A stretch of 64,000 nucleotides of DNA from Lishizhenia sp965656535 (GCA_965656535.1 CBFHKX010000002.1:310001-374000), one strand, 5' to 3'; shown: positions 28,717 to 39,551, numbered from the stretch's first letter. Made by a program: numbers and translations. The notes: generated from the letters alone by a model not told the origin.

Positions 28717-30345
28717 ATGTCAAATGCACATTTTAAAGTTCCAGAGATTATAAATGAACCTGTAAATTCATATGCTCCAGGAACACCTCAAAGAGAAAGT
28801 TTACTCAATAAATACAATGAGATGTATAACCAAGATCCAATTGATGTACCGATGTACATTGGAGGGAAAGAGGTTAGAACTGAAAACAAGATTAAAATGA
28901 GTCCGCCTCATGATCACCAAAAAGTACTTGGTCATTTCAACTATGGTACAAAAGAACATGTATCACAAGCAATTGACGCAGCTCTTGCAGCTAAAGAAAA
29001 CTGGTCAAACTTAGCATGGGAGCATAGAGCTTCTATTTTCTTGAAGGCAGCAGACTTGTTGGCTGGACCATTTAGAGATAAAATGAATGCTGCAACTATG
29101 TTAGCGCAGTCAAAAAACGTTTTTCAAGCAGAAATTGATGCAGCTTGTGAAATGGTAGATTTCTTTAGATTTAATGTTAAGTATATGTCTGAAATCTACG
29201 CTGAGCAACCAGAATCTCAACCTGGAATGTGGAATAGATTACAGTATAGACCTCTAGAAGGATTTGTTTTTGCGATTACTCCATTCAACTTTACAGCAAT
29301 TGCAGCTAACTTATGCGCAGCTCCAGCAATGCTCGGAAACGTTGTGGTTTGGAAGCCAGCAGAAAGTCAGGTTTATTCTGCTCAAGTTATCATGGAATTA
29401 TTTAAGGCTGCAGGTTTACCTGATGGTGTTATTAATATGGTTACTGTTGACGGACCGGACGCAGGAGATGTGGTATTTAAACATAGAGACCTAGCAGGTT
29501 TACATTTCACTGGTTCTACTGGCGTTTTCCGTCACCTATGGAAAGAAATTGGTGCAAACATTGATAAATATAGAACCTACCCAAGAATTGTTGGAGAAAC
29601 TGGAGGTAAAGATTTTATTGTTGCTCATAAAACAGCAGTGCCAAAAGAGGTAGCAACAGCAATTGCACGCGGTGCTTTCGAATTCCAAGGTCAAAAATGT
29701 TCTGCAGCATCAAGAGCGTATGTTCCCAATAATATCTGGGCCGATGTTAAAGAAAGTGTCTTAGAGCAGGTTAATTCATTTAAAATAGGTGGAACTGAAG
29801 ATCCATCAAATTTTGTAAACGCCGTTATCGATGAGAGAGCATTTGATAAAATTGCCGGATATATCGATTACATTAAAGAGCAAGGTGATGCGGAGATTAT
29901 TGCAGGAGGAACTTATGATAAATCAAAAGGATATTTTATCAATCCCACAGTTGTAGTTACAACAAATCCAAACTTCAGAACGATGGAAGAAGAAATCTTT
30001 GGACCAGTTATTACTATTTATGTTTACAATGCAGATGAATTTGAACAAACGCTAGAATTAGTTGATGGAACATCTGATTATGCATTAACAGGTTCAATTA
30101 TATCAGGCGACAGATATGCGATTGACTTTGCGATGAAAAAGTTAGAAAATGCAGCCGGAAACTTCTATATCAATGACAAGCCAACTGGAGCAGTAGTTGG
30201 TCAGCAACCTTTCGGAGGAGCAAGAGGGTCAGGTACTAATGATAAAGCTGGAGCTGCAATGAATTTATTGCGTTGGGTTTCTGCACGTACGATTAAAGAA
30301 ACATTTGTAACACCTACAGATTATAGATATCCATTCTTAGGTTAA
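28717..30345 (+). CDS. pruA: L-glutamate gamma-semialdehyde dehydrogenase (1-pyrroline-5-carboxylate dehydrogenase)
   Basis: 542 residues, as expected for the monofunctional Bacteroidetes/eukaryote-like group. Second step of proline catabolism: glutamate semialdehyde plus NAD+ to glutamate. Aldehyde-dehydrogenase landmarks: FAITPFNFTAIAANLCAAP, HFTGSTGVFRHLWKEIG, catalytic Glu in VGETGGKDF, catalytic Cys in FEFQGQKCSAASRAYVP, EEEIFGPVITIYVY and PFGGARGSGTNDKAG. It pairs functionally with the proline dehydrogenase at 4213. A terminator follows. Confidence 0.97.
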   Translation: MSNAHFKVPEIINEPVNSYAPGTPQRESLLNKYNEMYNQDPIDVPMYIGGKEVRTENKIKMSPPHDHQKVLGHFNYGTKEHVSQAIDAALAAKENWSNLAWEHRASIFLKAADLLAGPFRDKMNAATMLAQSKNVFQAEIDAACEMVDFFRFNVKYMSEIYAEQPESQPGMWNRLQYRPLEGFVFAITPFNFTAIAANLCAAPAMLGNVVVWKPAESQVYSAQVIMELFKAAGLPDGVINMVTVDGPDAGDVVFKHRDLAGLHFTGSTGVFRHLWKEIGANIDKYRTYPRIVGETGGKDFIVAHKTAVPKEVATAIARGAFEFQGQKCSAASRAYVPNNIWADVKESVLEQVNSFKIGGTEDPSNFVNAVIDERAFDKIAGYIDYIKEQGDAEIIAGGTYDKSKGYFINPTVVVTTNPNFRTMEEEIFGPVITIYVYNADEFEQTLELVDGTSDYALTGSIISGDRYAIDFAMKKLENAAGNFYINDKPTGAVVGQQPFGGARGSGTNDKAGAAMNLLRWVSARTIKETFVTPTDYRYPFLG

Positions 30346-30368
30346 GACAATATAAATTTGTTAAGAGA

Positions 30369-30403
30369 GGGATGACTTATTTGTTATTCCTTTTTTTTTT
30401 TTT
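30369..30403 (+). terminator. Rho-independent terminator of pruA
   Basis: GGGATGAC pairs with GTTATTCC (two G-T pairs), loop TTATTT, followed by a run of 13 T. Confidence 0.75.
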
Positions 30404-30477
30404 ATACTAACATTTCATATTTAGCAACTTTATAAAAGACATAAAAGTAAAATCAAATTAATACGCAACTTTGTAGT

Positions 30478-30762
30478 ATGTTGAAGTATTTAAAATATTT
30501 GAGAAACAAGTATACGCTAACACTGTTTTGTTTTGCCGTATATATTCTATTTTTAGATGATGTTGACATATTTAAAATCTTCCAACAGAAAAGGAAGCAC
30601 AAAGCGCTAGTAGAAGAAAGAATGGAGGTTGAAGAAAAACTGAAAGAAACTAAATCTACGTTAGAAAAACTAAGTAATCCGAAAGAACTAGAGCGGTTTG
30701 CCCGAGAAAAAAAGATGTTTAAAAAGGACGATGAAGATATTTTTGTAATAACACAAGATTAA
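30478..30762 (+). CDS. FtsB/DivIC-family septum formation protein
   Basis: 94 residues: short cytoplasmic start, one membrane helix (about 12-29, LTLFCFAVYILFLDDVDIF) and a periplasmic coiled coil (about 35-72, with KALVEERMEVEEKLKETKSTL), ending in LSNPKELERFAREKKMFKKDDEDIFVI. The R-E-K-x-x-x-K-x-x-E/D ending is the DivIC/FtsB signature. It should act in the divisome with FtsL- and FtsQ-like partners, which are not in this window. Confidence 0.88.
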   Translation: MLKYLKYLRNKYTLTLFCFAVYILFLDDVDIFKIFQQKRKHKALVEERMEVEEKLKETKSTLEKLSNPKELERFAREKKMFKKDDEDIFVITQD

Positions 30763-30816
30763 ATCATTTTAAGAATCCTTCAACTAATCTGAAATCCTTT
30801 CATATACTAAATTTGA

Positions 30817-32472
<1,656 letters not shown>

Positions 32473-32474
32473 TT

Positions 32475-32482
32475 TATTTTTG
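32475..32482 (+). promoter_or_regulatory. -7 promoter element of the endonuclease I gene
   Basis: TATTTTTG, an exact TAnnTTTG match, ending 15 nt before ATG 32498, directly after the ABC-F stop. No clear -33 match. Confidence 0.4.
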
Positions 32483-32497
32483 TAGAATAAAAAAGAC

Positions 32498-33571
32498 ATG
32501 TTTAAAATAACCACCCTTGTTTGTGCGACAGTAGTTGCGACGAACGTCCTATGTCAAATTCCCGCTGGATATTACAATTCTGCAGAAGGACAAACAGGAT
32601 CAGAATTAAAAAATGCCCTTCATTTAATTATAGACGACCATACAGAGTTTAGCTACACAAGCTCGTCTACAGATGTTTGGGATATGTTAAAAGAAACGGA
32701 TAAAGATCCGAATAACCCGAATAATGTTATTTTACTCTATTCTGGTGTTTCCGTTAATGCTGCACAAGAGTATGCAGGTGGTAACGGTTGGAATAGAGAG
32801 CATGTTTGGGCAAAGTCAAGAGGAGATTTTGGCAATAGTATTGGGCCTGGAACAGACGCACATCATTTAAGACCTTGTGATGTTTCGAGTAATTCTTCGC
32901 GTAGTAATCGAGCATTTGATAATTGTATGAGTTGTTCTCCAGTTTCAGATACTTGGGGAAATAATACTGGGTCCTTTATAAATAATAGTCAATATACCTT
33001 TGAACCAAGAGACGAAGTAAAGGGTGACGTAGCAAGGATGTTATTTTATATGGCTGTTCGCTACGAAGGTACAAATGGAGAACCTGATTTAGAGCTAACA
33101 GAACAAATTCTAGCTTCAAATGATCAGCAACCTTTACACGGTGTTTTGTCTACTCTGTTGGAATGGAATGAAATTGATCCTGTAGATGATTTTGAGCGCA
33201 ATAGGAATAATGTTATTTATGCTGATTTTCAAGGAAACAGAAATCCATTTATTGATCATATGGAGTTAGCTAACTTTGTTTTTGGTGCAGATACAACATC
33301 TGCCTGGTATACAAATTTATCAGTAGAGGAAAGCTGGAAAAATAAGATAAGTGTTTATCCTAATCCATCGTACGGTGAGGTAAATATTTCAGGTTTGTCT
33401 GCAGACGATACTGTAGAGGTGATTGACTTAAATGGAAACATACGTTATCAGACCATAGTTAACCAATCTAATATTGTTTTAAAAAATACTGCTTTTGATG
33501 GTTTTTTAATTTTGAGAATCAAACATCAAAATTCAGTGCTGGTTCGTAAATTAGTTGCTTTCCAAAAATAG
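32498..33571 (+). CDS. Secreted endonuclease I-family nuclease with T9SS sorting domain
   Basis: 357 residues: signal peptide (about 1-19), an endonuclease I domain with the metal-finger/active-site block GGNGWNREHVWAKSRGDF, TDAHHLRPCDVSSNSSRSNRAFDNC and the following RDEVKGDVARMLFYMAVRY, and a C-terminal type A sorting domain beginning ISVYPNPSYGEVNISG. The tail marks it for secretion by the type IX system, so it is probably an extracellular DNase used for nutrient scavenging. T9SS machinery genes are not present in the window. Confidence 0.93.
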   Translation: MFKITTLVCATVVATNVLCQIPAGYYNSAEGQTGSELKNALHLIIDDHTEFSYTSSSTDVWDMLKETDKDPNNPNNVILLYSGVSVNAAQEYAGGNGWNREHVWAKSRGDFGNSIGPGTDAHHLRPCDVSSNSSRSNRAFDNCMSCSPVSDTWGNNTGSFINNSQYTFEPRDEVKGDVARMLFYMAVRYEGTNGEPDLELTEQILASNDQQPLHGVLSTLLEWNEIDPVDDFERNRNNVIYADFQGNRNPFIDHMELANFVFGADTTSAWYTNLSVEESWKNKISVYPNPSYGEVNISGLSADDTVEVIDLNGNIRYQTIVNQSNIVLKNTAFDGFLILRIKHQNSVLVRKLVAFQK

Positions 33572-33587
33572 ATACTACAAGAAACAG

Positions 33588-33623
33588 AAAAGGGTCTACT
33601 CAACCAAGTTAGACCCTTTTTTT
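33588..33623. terminator. Rho-independent terminator between endonuclease I and mscS (convergent)
   Basis: 11-bp stem AAAAGGGTCTA / TAGACCCTTTT (33588-33598 and 33610-33620), then T-run. The A-run on the left lets it serve both directions. Confidence 0.88.
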
Positions 33624-33640
33624 ATTTACTTCTCTTTTTA

Positions 33641-34489
33641 TTACTTTACTTGATTAACGTGTACATCCATCTGAGGGTATGGAATACTTAGTCCTTCGGT
33701 AGCTTCAAATGCTTCGTAAACTTTTTCGTTCGTATCAAAATGAACATCCCAATAATGCTCTGTTTTACACCACACTCTTACGGTCATGTTTACAGATGAG
33801 TCGCCCATAGAGCCGAGTCCAAAAAATGGTGCGGGATCAGCTAGAATACGTTCATCTTTAAGTACTACATCTAAAACTGTTTTCTTAGCCAATTGAAAAT
33901 CTTCTCCGTAGCCAAAGCCAAACGAAAAATCTACTCTTCTCGTGTCTAAAGATGTAAAGTTGGTAATGTTTCCGTTAGCCACAGGTCCGTTTGGTAGAAT
34001 CATAATTTTGTTTCCTAATGTTTGTAGCACGGTGTTAAAAATTTGAATTTCTTTAACAACACCTTCTTCTCCTTGGATTTGTACGTAATCTCCTACTTTG
34101 TAGTGTTTAAAAACAAGTAGCATAACACCACCCGCAAAATTACTAAGTGTACCACTAAAAGCCATTCCAATTGCTAAACCAGCAGCTGCTAATATCGCTA
34201 CAAAAGATGTCATTTCTATGCCTAATTGTCCGATTGCCGTAATAACAATAAGCGCTTTTAAACCAATACTTGTTAAACTACATAAAAAGGTTTTTAAACC
34301 TTGATCCATGTCGCTTTTCGATAGTATTTTGTTAATTCTTTTAACCAGTCTTTTTGTAATCCAAAGTCCAACTATTAAAATTACAGCTGCTATTGCGATT
34401 TTAGTTCCTGTACTTACTACTACATCCATAATTTCTTTGGTAGAGTATCCAAAGATTTGAGCTGTTTGATTTGTGAGTTTGTCTTTCAT
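33641..34489 (-). CDS. Small-conductance mechanosensitive channel, MscS family
   Basis: 282 residues from ATG 34489 (an open TTG at 34510 is less likely). Three membrane helices (about 20-40, 60-80, 87-110); the third is the pore helix AAAGLAIGMAFSGTLSNFAGG, rich in Ala and Gly, followed by KVGDYVQIQGEEGVVKEIQIFNTVLQTLGNKIMILPNG, the MscS beta domain, and a C-terminal alpha/beta domain. Opens on hypo-osmotic shock to release solutes; consistent with life in changing salinity. Confidence 0.94.
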   Translation of the reverse strand: MKDKLTNQTAQIFGYSTKEIMDVVVSTGTKIAIAAVILIVGLWITKRLVKRINKILSKSDMDQGLKTFLCSLTSIGLKALIVITAIGQLGIEMTSFVAILAAAGLAIGMAFSGTLSNFAGGVMLLVFKHYKVGDYVQIQGEEGVVKEIQIFNTVLQTLGNKIMILPNGPVANGNITNFTSLDTRRVDFSFGFGYGEDFQLAKKTVLDVVLKDERILADPAPFFGLGSMGDSSVNMTVRVWCKTEHYWDVHFDTNEKVYEAFEATEGLSIPYPQMDVHVNQVK

Positions 34490-34601
34490 ATTTTGTGTTT
34501 TATCGTACAAAGAAAGTAAAACCTTTTTTTCTAGCTAAAAAAAATGCAACAAGATTTTAAACATCAAATGTTAGTGCGTTTATTTTATTAATATTGAAGA
34601 T

Positions 34602-35369
34602 ATGTTCTTCGTATTATCTAAAGTTGTCTATTTTTTTCTGCAACCCTTCGTATGGTTAATCGTTGCATTGGTTTGGTTTTTAATTGTTAAGAATAAAGTT
34701 AGAAAGAAACGTCTAAAATTTACGGTACTTTTTATTCTTTTCTTTTTTAGTAACACAGCTATTTTAAAAACGGCATTACATTTATGGGAAGTACCTTCAA
34801 AAAAAATATCGCAGATAAAAGAACATGATTTAGCCGTGGTATTAGGTGGGATGTTTGAATGGGATAATGATGTACAACGTCTTAGTGCTAGAAGAGGATC
34901 TGATAGAATATGGCAAGCAATACAATTGTATAAGGCTAAAAAGGTAGATGAAATTTTGATTGCAGGAGCGTCTGGGTATGTTTTCGATAGAGGGTTAGAC
35001 GAAGCACAACAATTAAAAAGTGATTTAATGAAAATGGGTATTCCGGAAAAAGACCTTCTGATAGAAACCCATTCTAGAAATACACATGAGAATGCTCAAT
35101 ATGTTGAAGCGTTAATTCGTCAATCCTATCCACACATTGAAAAGGTACTTTTAGTTACTTCTGCGCGACATATGAGGAGAGCGCAAGCCTGTTTTCAGGA
35201 AGAAGGACTAATTTGTACTACTTTTAGTACCGATCAGTATACAGGAAGCGAACTCTCTTTTAATTGGGATGAATTTATTTTTCCGAATGCTGATACAATG
35301 AGTGAATGGACAGAGTTAATTAAAGAAGTTGTTGGATACATAGTGTATGATGTTACTGGATTTATTTGA
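34602..35369 (+). CDS. YdcF/ElyC/SanA (DUF218) family membrane protein
   Basis: 255 residues. Two N-terminal hydrophobic segments (about 4-25 and 37-52) followed by a DUF218 domain: DLAVVLGGMFEWD, RRGSDRIWQAIQLYKAKKVDEILIAGASG, IPEKDLLIETHSRNTHENAQYVEAL and KVLLVTSARHMRRAQACFQ. Members are thought to act in envelope or peptidoglycan precursor homeostasis; the reaction is unproven. The 3' end overlaps the start of alkB by 23 nt. Confidence 0.9.
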   Translation: MFFVLSKVVYFFLQPFVWLIVALVWFLIVKNKVRKKRLKFTVLFILFFFSNTAILKTALHLWEVPSKKISQIKEHDLAVVLGGMFEWDNDVQRLSARRGSDRIWQAIQLYKAKKVDEILIAGASGYVFDRGLDEAQQLKSDLMKMGIPEKDLLIETHSRNTHENAQYVEALIRQSYPHIEKVLLVTSARHMRRAQACFQEEGLICTTFSTDQYTGSELSFNWDEFIFPNADTMSEWTELIKEVVGYIVYDVTGFI

Positions 35370-35946
35370 AATAGGAAAGCAGGAGGTAGAAAATGGGTGG
35401 TTTATTTTTGAACCGAACTTTTTATCAGAAGTAAGAAAAAATCAATTGTTTAAAGAGCTTCACGAGAATTTAGCTTGGAAAGGTGGTGAAATTAAGTTAT
35501 TTGGTAAACAGCACGCTATTCCTAGAAAGGAGGTATACTTTTCCGACAATCAAAAAGAATATGCTTATGCTGGTAAGAAAATGAAGATATCAGAATGGAA
35601 CTCTTCTGTAAACATATTAAAAACAGAGCTAAATAAACGTTTTAATCAAGATTTTAATGCATGTTTGTGCAACCTGTATAAAGATGGAAAAGACTCAAAT
35701 GGTTGGCATGCAGACAATGAAAAAGAATTAGGTTTAAATCCGGTTATTGCATCAGTAAGCCTAGGAGCTACACGAAAATTTAGTGTCAAACACAACCAAA
35801 CCAAGCAGAAATTTGATTTTCAACTCAACTCTGGCAGTCTATTAATTATGGGAGGTGAAATGCAACATTTCTATAAACACACAGTTCCAAAGCAGTTAAA
35901 AGTTAATGCTCCTCGAATTAATTTAACTTTTCGCAGAATTATATAG
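35347..35946 (+). CDS. AlkB-family 2-oxoglutarate/Fe(II)-dependent dioxygenase
   Basis: 199 residues. Nucleic-acid demethylase of the AlkB type: His121 and Asp123 in GWHADNEKE and His178 in HFYKHTVPK form the iron triad; Arg190 and Arg196 in APRINLTFR bind 2-oxoglutarate. VNILKTELNKRFNQDFNACLCNLYKDGKDS is the usual substrate-loop region. The size and the N-terminal FEPNFLSEVRKNQLF fit the ALKBH2/3-like bacterial group that repairs alkylated DNA or RNA. ATG ATG at 35347/35350, inside the ydcF-like gene, implies translational coupling. Confidence 0.93.
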   Translation: MMLLDLFEIGKQEVENGWFIFEPNFLSEVRKNQLFKELHENLAWKGGEIKLFGKQHAIPRKEVYFSDNQKEYAYAGKKMKISEWNSSVNILKTELNKRFNQDFNACLCNLYKDGKDSNGWHADNEKELGLNPVIASVSLGATRKFSVKHNQTKQKFDFQLNSGSLLIMGGEMQHFYKHTVPKQLKVNAPRINLTFRRII

Positions 35947-36065
35947 TATATTCACTTAAAAGTAGGTTTGGATAATTTAATCGGATAAAAATTAGTTTTA
36001 ATCTAACTTTTTTAAATATTCGTCGTTAAACAAGTTGTGTTTATATAATCAAAAACTGTTTAACA

Positions 36066-36566
36066 ATGAAAAACAAATTTAAATTAGGCGCTTTGGTATT
36101 GTTTAGCGCATTCTTGGTTGCTAGTTGCGATAAAGATGAAGAAACAAGTTCACCAGCTCCGGAAGGTATGGCAACTTACAAAGGAAAAATGTTTGTAAAT
36201 TCTAATACTCCAAACGACACAACTGCATCAGGAGCTCCTCAGCTACAATGGGAAACGGTTCCAACAGGAACGAAAATTACGCTGTCTATTGATGCAATTG
36301 ATTTAGTGGATAACCCAGACTTTAGTTATGATTATGGAATCAGAACGTTTAGCGCATTAACAGACGCTAATGGAGATTTTACGATTTCTGTACCTGCTAA
36401 AAATGCTACAACCTATGATGTTGTTTTAGACGATTTTAAGATAGATGTCTTAACCGGTTATCAAAATAACCAACCTGTTTTTAACGAAGAACAATTGTTT
36501 TCTTTCGGATCAACTAGTGTTACCTTAACGGTTGGTCAAACCAAAATTCAGGATTTTTATTACTAA
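36066..36566 (+). CDS. Lipoprotein with carboxypeptidase-regulatory-like pattern, unknown function
   Basis: 166 residues. Lipoprotein signal with Cys21 (VASC, then DKDEE). The mature protein opens with a Ser/Thr/Pro linker and then AtYKGKMFVNSNTPNDTT, strand-rich segments and DANGDFTISVPAKNATTYDVVLDDF, a pattern like CarboxypepD_reg domains. It is followed after 18 nt by a porin-like gene, and the two probably form one unit. Function unknown. Confidence 0.7.
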   Translation: MKNKFKLGALVLFSAFLVASCDKDEETSSPAPEGMATYKGKMFVNSNTPNDTTASGAPQLQWETVPTGTKITLSIDAIDLVDNPDFSYDYGIRTFSALTDANGDFTISVPAKNATTYDVVLDDFKIDVLTGYQNNQPVFNEEQLFSFGSTSVTLTVGQTKIQDFYY

Positions 36567-36584
36567 TAACAGAAACAAATTACG

Positions 36585-37448
36585 ATGAAAAAATTAACAT
36601 TATTTGCTAGTGTTATATTCTTGGGTTCTTCTGTTTTTGGTCAGTTACAAAATAAAAACGGAGTGAATATCTTACCTGAAAAGGGAGAGTATGCACTAGG
36701 TATAAATGCCGTACCTATATTAAATTATATAGGGAATATCTTTAATGGAAACACGAATAACCAGTTTGCTGGGCAATCTAAATTTGTAAACTTTTTTAGT
36801 GGACAATCCATTTATGGGAAATATTTCTTGGCAGACAATAAGGCTATAAGAGCAAACTTTAGAGTAGCTTCTAGCGACTTTAACAACTCAAACCTTGTGT
36901 TTGACGTAAATGGAAGCTTGCCTTCTGATAAAGTGGAAGATAAATTTTCTAGATCACAAACAACAATTCAGTTGGGCGGTGGATTAGAGTTTAGAAGAGG
37001 TTCTTCACGTTTACAAGGCTACTATGGAGCAGAAGCAATGCTTGGTTTTTCTAGTGGTGTTAAGACAACTTACGAATATGGAAACGAATTTACAGCTTTA
37101 ACGCCATCTGCTGAGTCTACGGATTGGAGTACTGCTGGTGGTATTTTTGGTTCTTCACCATCTGCGGATAGAATAGTGGAAGCAAATGGGAGTAACACAT
37201 TCATGGCCGGTTTACGACCGTTTGTGGGTGTTGAATATTTCTTTGCTACTAAAATGTCTATCGGTATGGAGTTTGGTTGGGGATTAATGTACTCAACTTC
37301 AAACGAAGTGCTTACAACTAGAGAATCTTTCAGCTTAGCAAAAGGTGAAATCGTTTTAGACGAAGAAAAAACATCTAACGGAAGCAGTAGCTTCAATTTA
37401 GATACAGATAATTTTAATGGATCAATTAACCTAATGTTCCATTTTTAA
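36585..37448 (+). CDS. Predicted outer-membrane beta-barrel protein
   Basis: 287 residues. Signal peptide (MKKLTLFASVIFLGSSVFGQ), then alternating amphipathic strands with periodic Gly and aromatic residues (YALGINAVPILNYIGNIF, GKYFLADNKAIRANFRVAS, LQGYYGAEAMLGF, LRPFVGVEYFFATKMSIGMEFGWGLMYS), ending in NLMFHF, whose terminal Phe suits BAM-dependent assembly. Barrel of about 8-10 strands is inferred. Companion of the preceding lipoprotein; cargo or role not known. Confidence 0.7.
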   Translation: MKKLTLFASVIFLGSSVFGQLQNKNGVNILPEKGEYALGINAVPILNYIGNIFNGNTNNQFAGQSKFVNFFSGQSIYGKYFLADNKAIRANFRVASSDFNNSNLVFDVNGSLPSDKVEDKFSRSQTTIQLGGGLEFRRGSSRLQGYYGAEAMLGFSSGVKTTYEYGNEFTALTPSAESTDWSTAGGIFGSSPSADRIVEANGSNTFMAGLRPFVGVEYFFATKMSIGMEFGWGLMYSTSNEVLTTRESFSLAKGEIVLDEEKTSNGSSSFNLDTDNFNGSINLMFHF

Positions 37449-37470
37449 ACACATTACTTACTACTACATA

Positions 37471-37503
37471 AAAAAGTCGCATTCATTGAGTGCGACTTTT
37501 TTT
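37471..37503. terminator. Rho-independent terminator, copy 1 of a 29-nt repeated terminator
   Basis: Stem AAAAGTCGCA / TGCGACTTTT with loop TTCATTGAG between convergent genes. An identical 29-nt copy (here 37472-37500) recurs at 41774-41802. Confidence 0.88.
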
Positions 37504-37512
37504 ATCTAAACA

Positions 37513-38910
37513 TTATTTATTAATGTTTGCTTTCACAATTGGTATCAAAGATGGGTGTAAGGCTATAATTTTTATTCTTCTGTCTTTTTCAGATTTTTCT
37601 TCTTTAATGGTTTTCTCTAGTGCGAGTCCGTTTAATAATGCCAACTTTTCTTTGAGTTTTTTCATAAAAGTTTCTCTGCGCTTTTTTAATGTTGTGTAGG
37701 ATATATTTTCTTCATCAAAGTAATTGTTGAGGTCTGAAATAAGTATGCCATCTTTCGTTTGGAGTAAAAGTTGAAGTATGGATTTTTCTAAAGCAGTAAA
37801 ATAATCTTTACTTAACGATTCAGTTTGGGATGGAGCGTTTTTTACTGCTTTCTTTTTAATACGAGCTTCCCAAAGAAGAAAGAAGAAACCAATAATGCAA
37901 AGAGTAATTAAGAAAGTATAAAATACATAGTGGTTGGAGGTCTCTTCTTCTAATGCATACCAACCCTTTACAACTTTTGGTTCGCCCTTTAGAAAGTCTG
38001 CTTCTTTTTCTACAGTGCAAATATGTAAGTTGGCATTTTGCGTAAAACGTGCAATTAAGAATGACCTACTTTCTCGGTTGTATATTATTCTCTTGACAGT
38101 TCCATATGATTCGTTATGATAAAGTTTATAAGAATTGTTTTTAATGTCAAATATAAAAAAGTTGGCATTAGAAGCAACAATTTGACCTGAAGGGTAGGGC
38201 ACTGTTGCAGAAGTCGGATTGAGCATAGCCTTTACTACTTCGTCAATTATAACACCTAATTTTATCCACTTTTTGGTTTTTAGGTTTAACTTCCAAACGT
38301 CATAGAAAATATTACGACTCTCTATGGTTTCATTTTCTGCTGATAAATCACTTTGTCCGCCAAAAATGTAAAAGTTGTTATCTTGGAAATGAGTTAAAGG
38401 TGCTATACGCTGATGGGGTATAGAGTCGCTCCTTACAATCAATTTAAACCACTCTTTCCTTTGATTGTCGTAATAGACGGTGTAATTTTTATTTGTAAAT
38501 AAGCCATAACCGCCAAAGCAGTGTATCTTATTGTTGTATGCAAAAATTCCAAATCCGTACTGACTCCTATGTTCAAATGAGTTGTCTATGCGTTGCAGCG
38601 TATCATTTTTTAGTTGGTACACAACACCTCCACCGTAATGAACAAAAAAAGTTCCTTTATTTTTTATAGATATAGGTACGAATATCTCTTTAAAACGATC
38701 AAAGGTGTACGTATCACTCAAAAACAAATAGGGCTTTTTGTTCCATTGTCCTTTATAATAAATAAAGCGCGCGTTACTATCGTCAATAATTACAAATTTG
38801 TTTGCGGTTTTATCCAGGTATTGCAAACAACGTTTATTTACTGTGATTTCTGTTTGAGTAAATGAGAATTGAGCACTAAGCAAAAAAAGTAAGGTTAAAA
38901 ACGGCTTCAT
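37513..38910 (-). CDS. Exported Kelch-like protein with one TM helix and a cytoplasmic winged-helix-like domain (possible one-component membrane sensor)
   Basis: 465 residues. Signal peptide (1-18), an extracytoplasmic region of about 305 residues with Kelch-like repeats (NKIHCFGGYGLF at 127-138 and NNFYIFGGQSDLS at 178-190, each followed by a W-containing strand), a membrane helix at 328-347, the basic stop-transfer ARIKKKAVKK-like segment, and a C-terminal cytoplasmic domain (about 368-463) of helices plus a DRRIKIIALHPSL strand pair. The last part (ALEKSILQLLLQTKDGILISDLNNYF, then ISYTTLKKRRETFMKKLKEKL) looks like a winged helix with a recognition helix rich in Lys/Arg. No kinase domain. 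Function inferred, not recognised as a named family. Confidence 0.6.
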   Translation of the reverse strand: MKPFLTLLFLLSAQFSFTQTEITVNKRCLQYLDKTANKFVIIDDSNARFIYYKGQWNKKPYLFLSDTYTFDRFKEIFVPISIKNKGTFFVHYGGGVVYQLKNDTLQRIDNSFEHRSQYGFGIFAYNNKIHCFGGYGLFTNKNYTVYYDNQRKEWFKLIVRSDSIPHQRIAPLTHFQDNNFYIFGGQSDLSAENETIESRNIFYDVWKLNLKTKKWIKLGVIIDEVVKAMLNPTSATVPYPSGQIVASNANFFIFDIKNNSYKLYHNESYGTVKRIIYNRESRSFLIARFTQNANLHICTVEKEADFLKGEPKVVKGWYALEEETSNHYVFYTFLITLCIIGFFFLLWEARIKKKAVKNAPSQTESLSKDYFTALEKSILQLLLQTKDGILISDLNNYFDEENISYTTLKKRRETFMKKLKEKLALLNGLALEKTIKEEKSEKDRRIKIIALHPSLIPIVKANINK

Positions 38911-39551
38911 TGTAATCTTAAATTGAAAAATAATTTAGTAAGGTAAAACTATCACTTTAATTAACGGATATTTACTGGTAGACTAAGATAAATAATTTCT
39001 ATTGAATGTAATTATTTGGGATTTATATAATTTTTATATGACTGAAGTGTTGACGTTGTTTATACATTTGGTTTTAAGGCTATTAAAATAGAATAATCTT
39101 ATATTCTATGGAGTTTTAAAAATAGGCGAAACTATATTTTCGCCTATTTTTTATTACGTGTTACATTATACTCTTCACTCTATTTAATTTTTAAGTTTGG
39201 TTTCCCAAAAAAATTATTCTCAACTTCTTAATTAAAATAAAATATTGAGTCAAAATATTTTAATCAGATTACAAATAATGGTTTGTTATACAAAGAGTTA
39301 CTCTTTTATTTTAACAAATTAAATAAGGTTAAGGTTTCGTTTGTAATGCGTTTACTTTTTCTATTTCAAGTCAGGTATAAATCTAAAGCATACTGATAAT
39401 AATAGGATAAAATAGGGTTTCGCTTTTTATTTCATTTTTTTTAGTAAAAAATCAGTCACTTTGCTCTAAACAAATTTTATGAATAAAGTTGTGCTTTTTA
39501 TGATATAGAATAAAAAAGGAGTGAGACAGTAACATTAGTAATATGTAGTAT
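38911..39551. other. 640-nt gene-free AT-rich spacer
   Basis: No open frame above about 16-20 codons with coding character on either strand. It should contain the promoter of the minus-strand Kelch/TM gene and that of the 39552 gene. The only structured element is the hairpin at 39118-39152, which has no gene to terminate. The stretch is unusually long for this tightly packed region and may hold a decayed gene or a small RNA. Confidence 0.6.
39118..39152 (+). terminator. Orphan terminator-like hairpin
   Basis: 14-bp stem AAAAATAGGCGAAA (39118-39131) with TTTTCGCCTATTTTT (39137 onward), loop CTATA, ending in six T. The nearest plus-strand gene upstream ends at 37448, so the hairpin may end an unannotated transcript. 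Confidence 0.6.
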
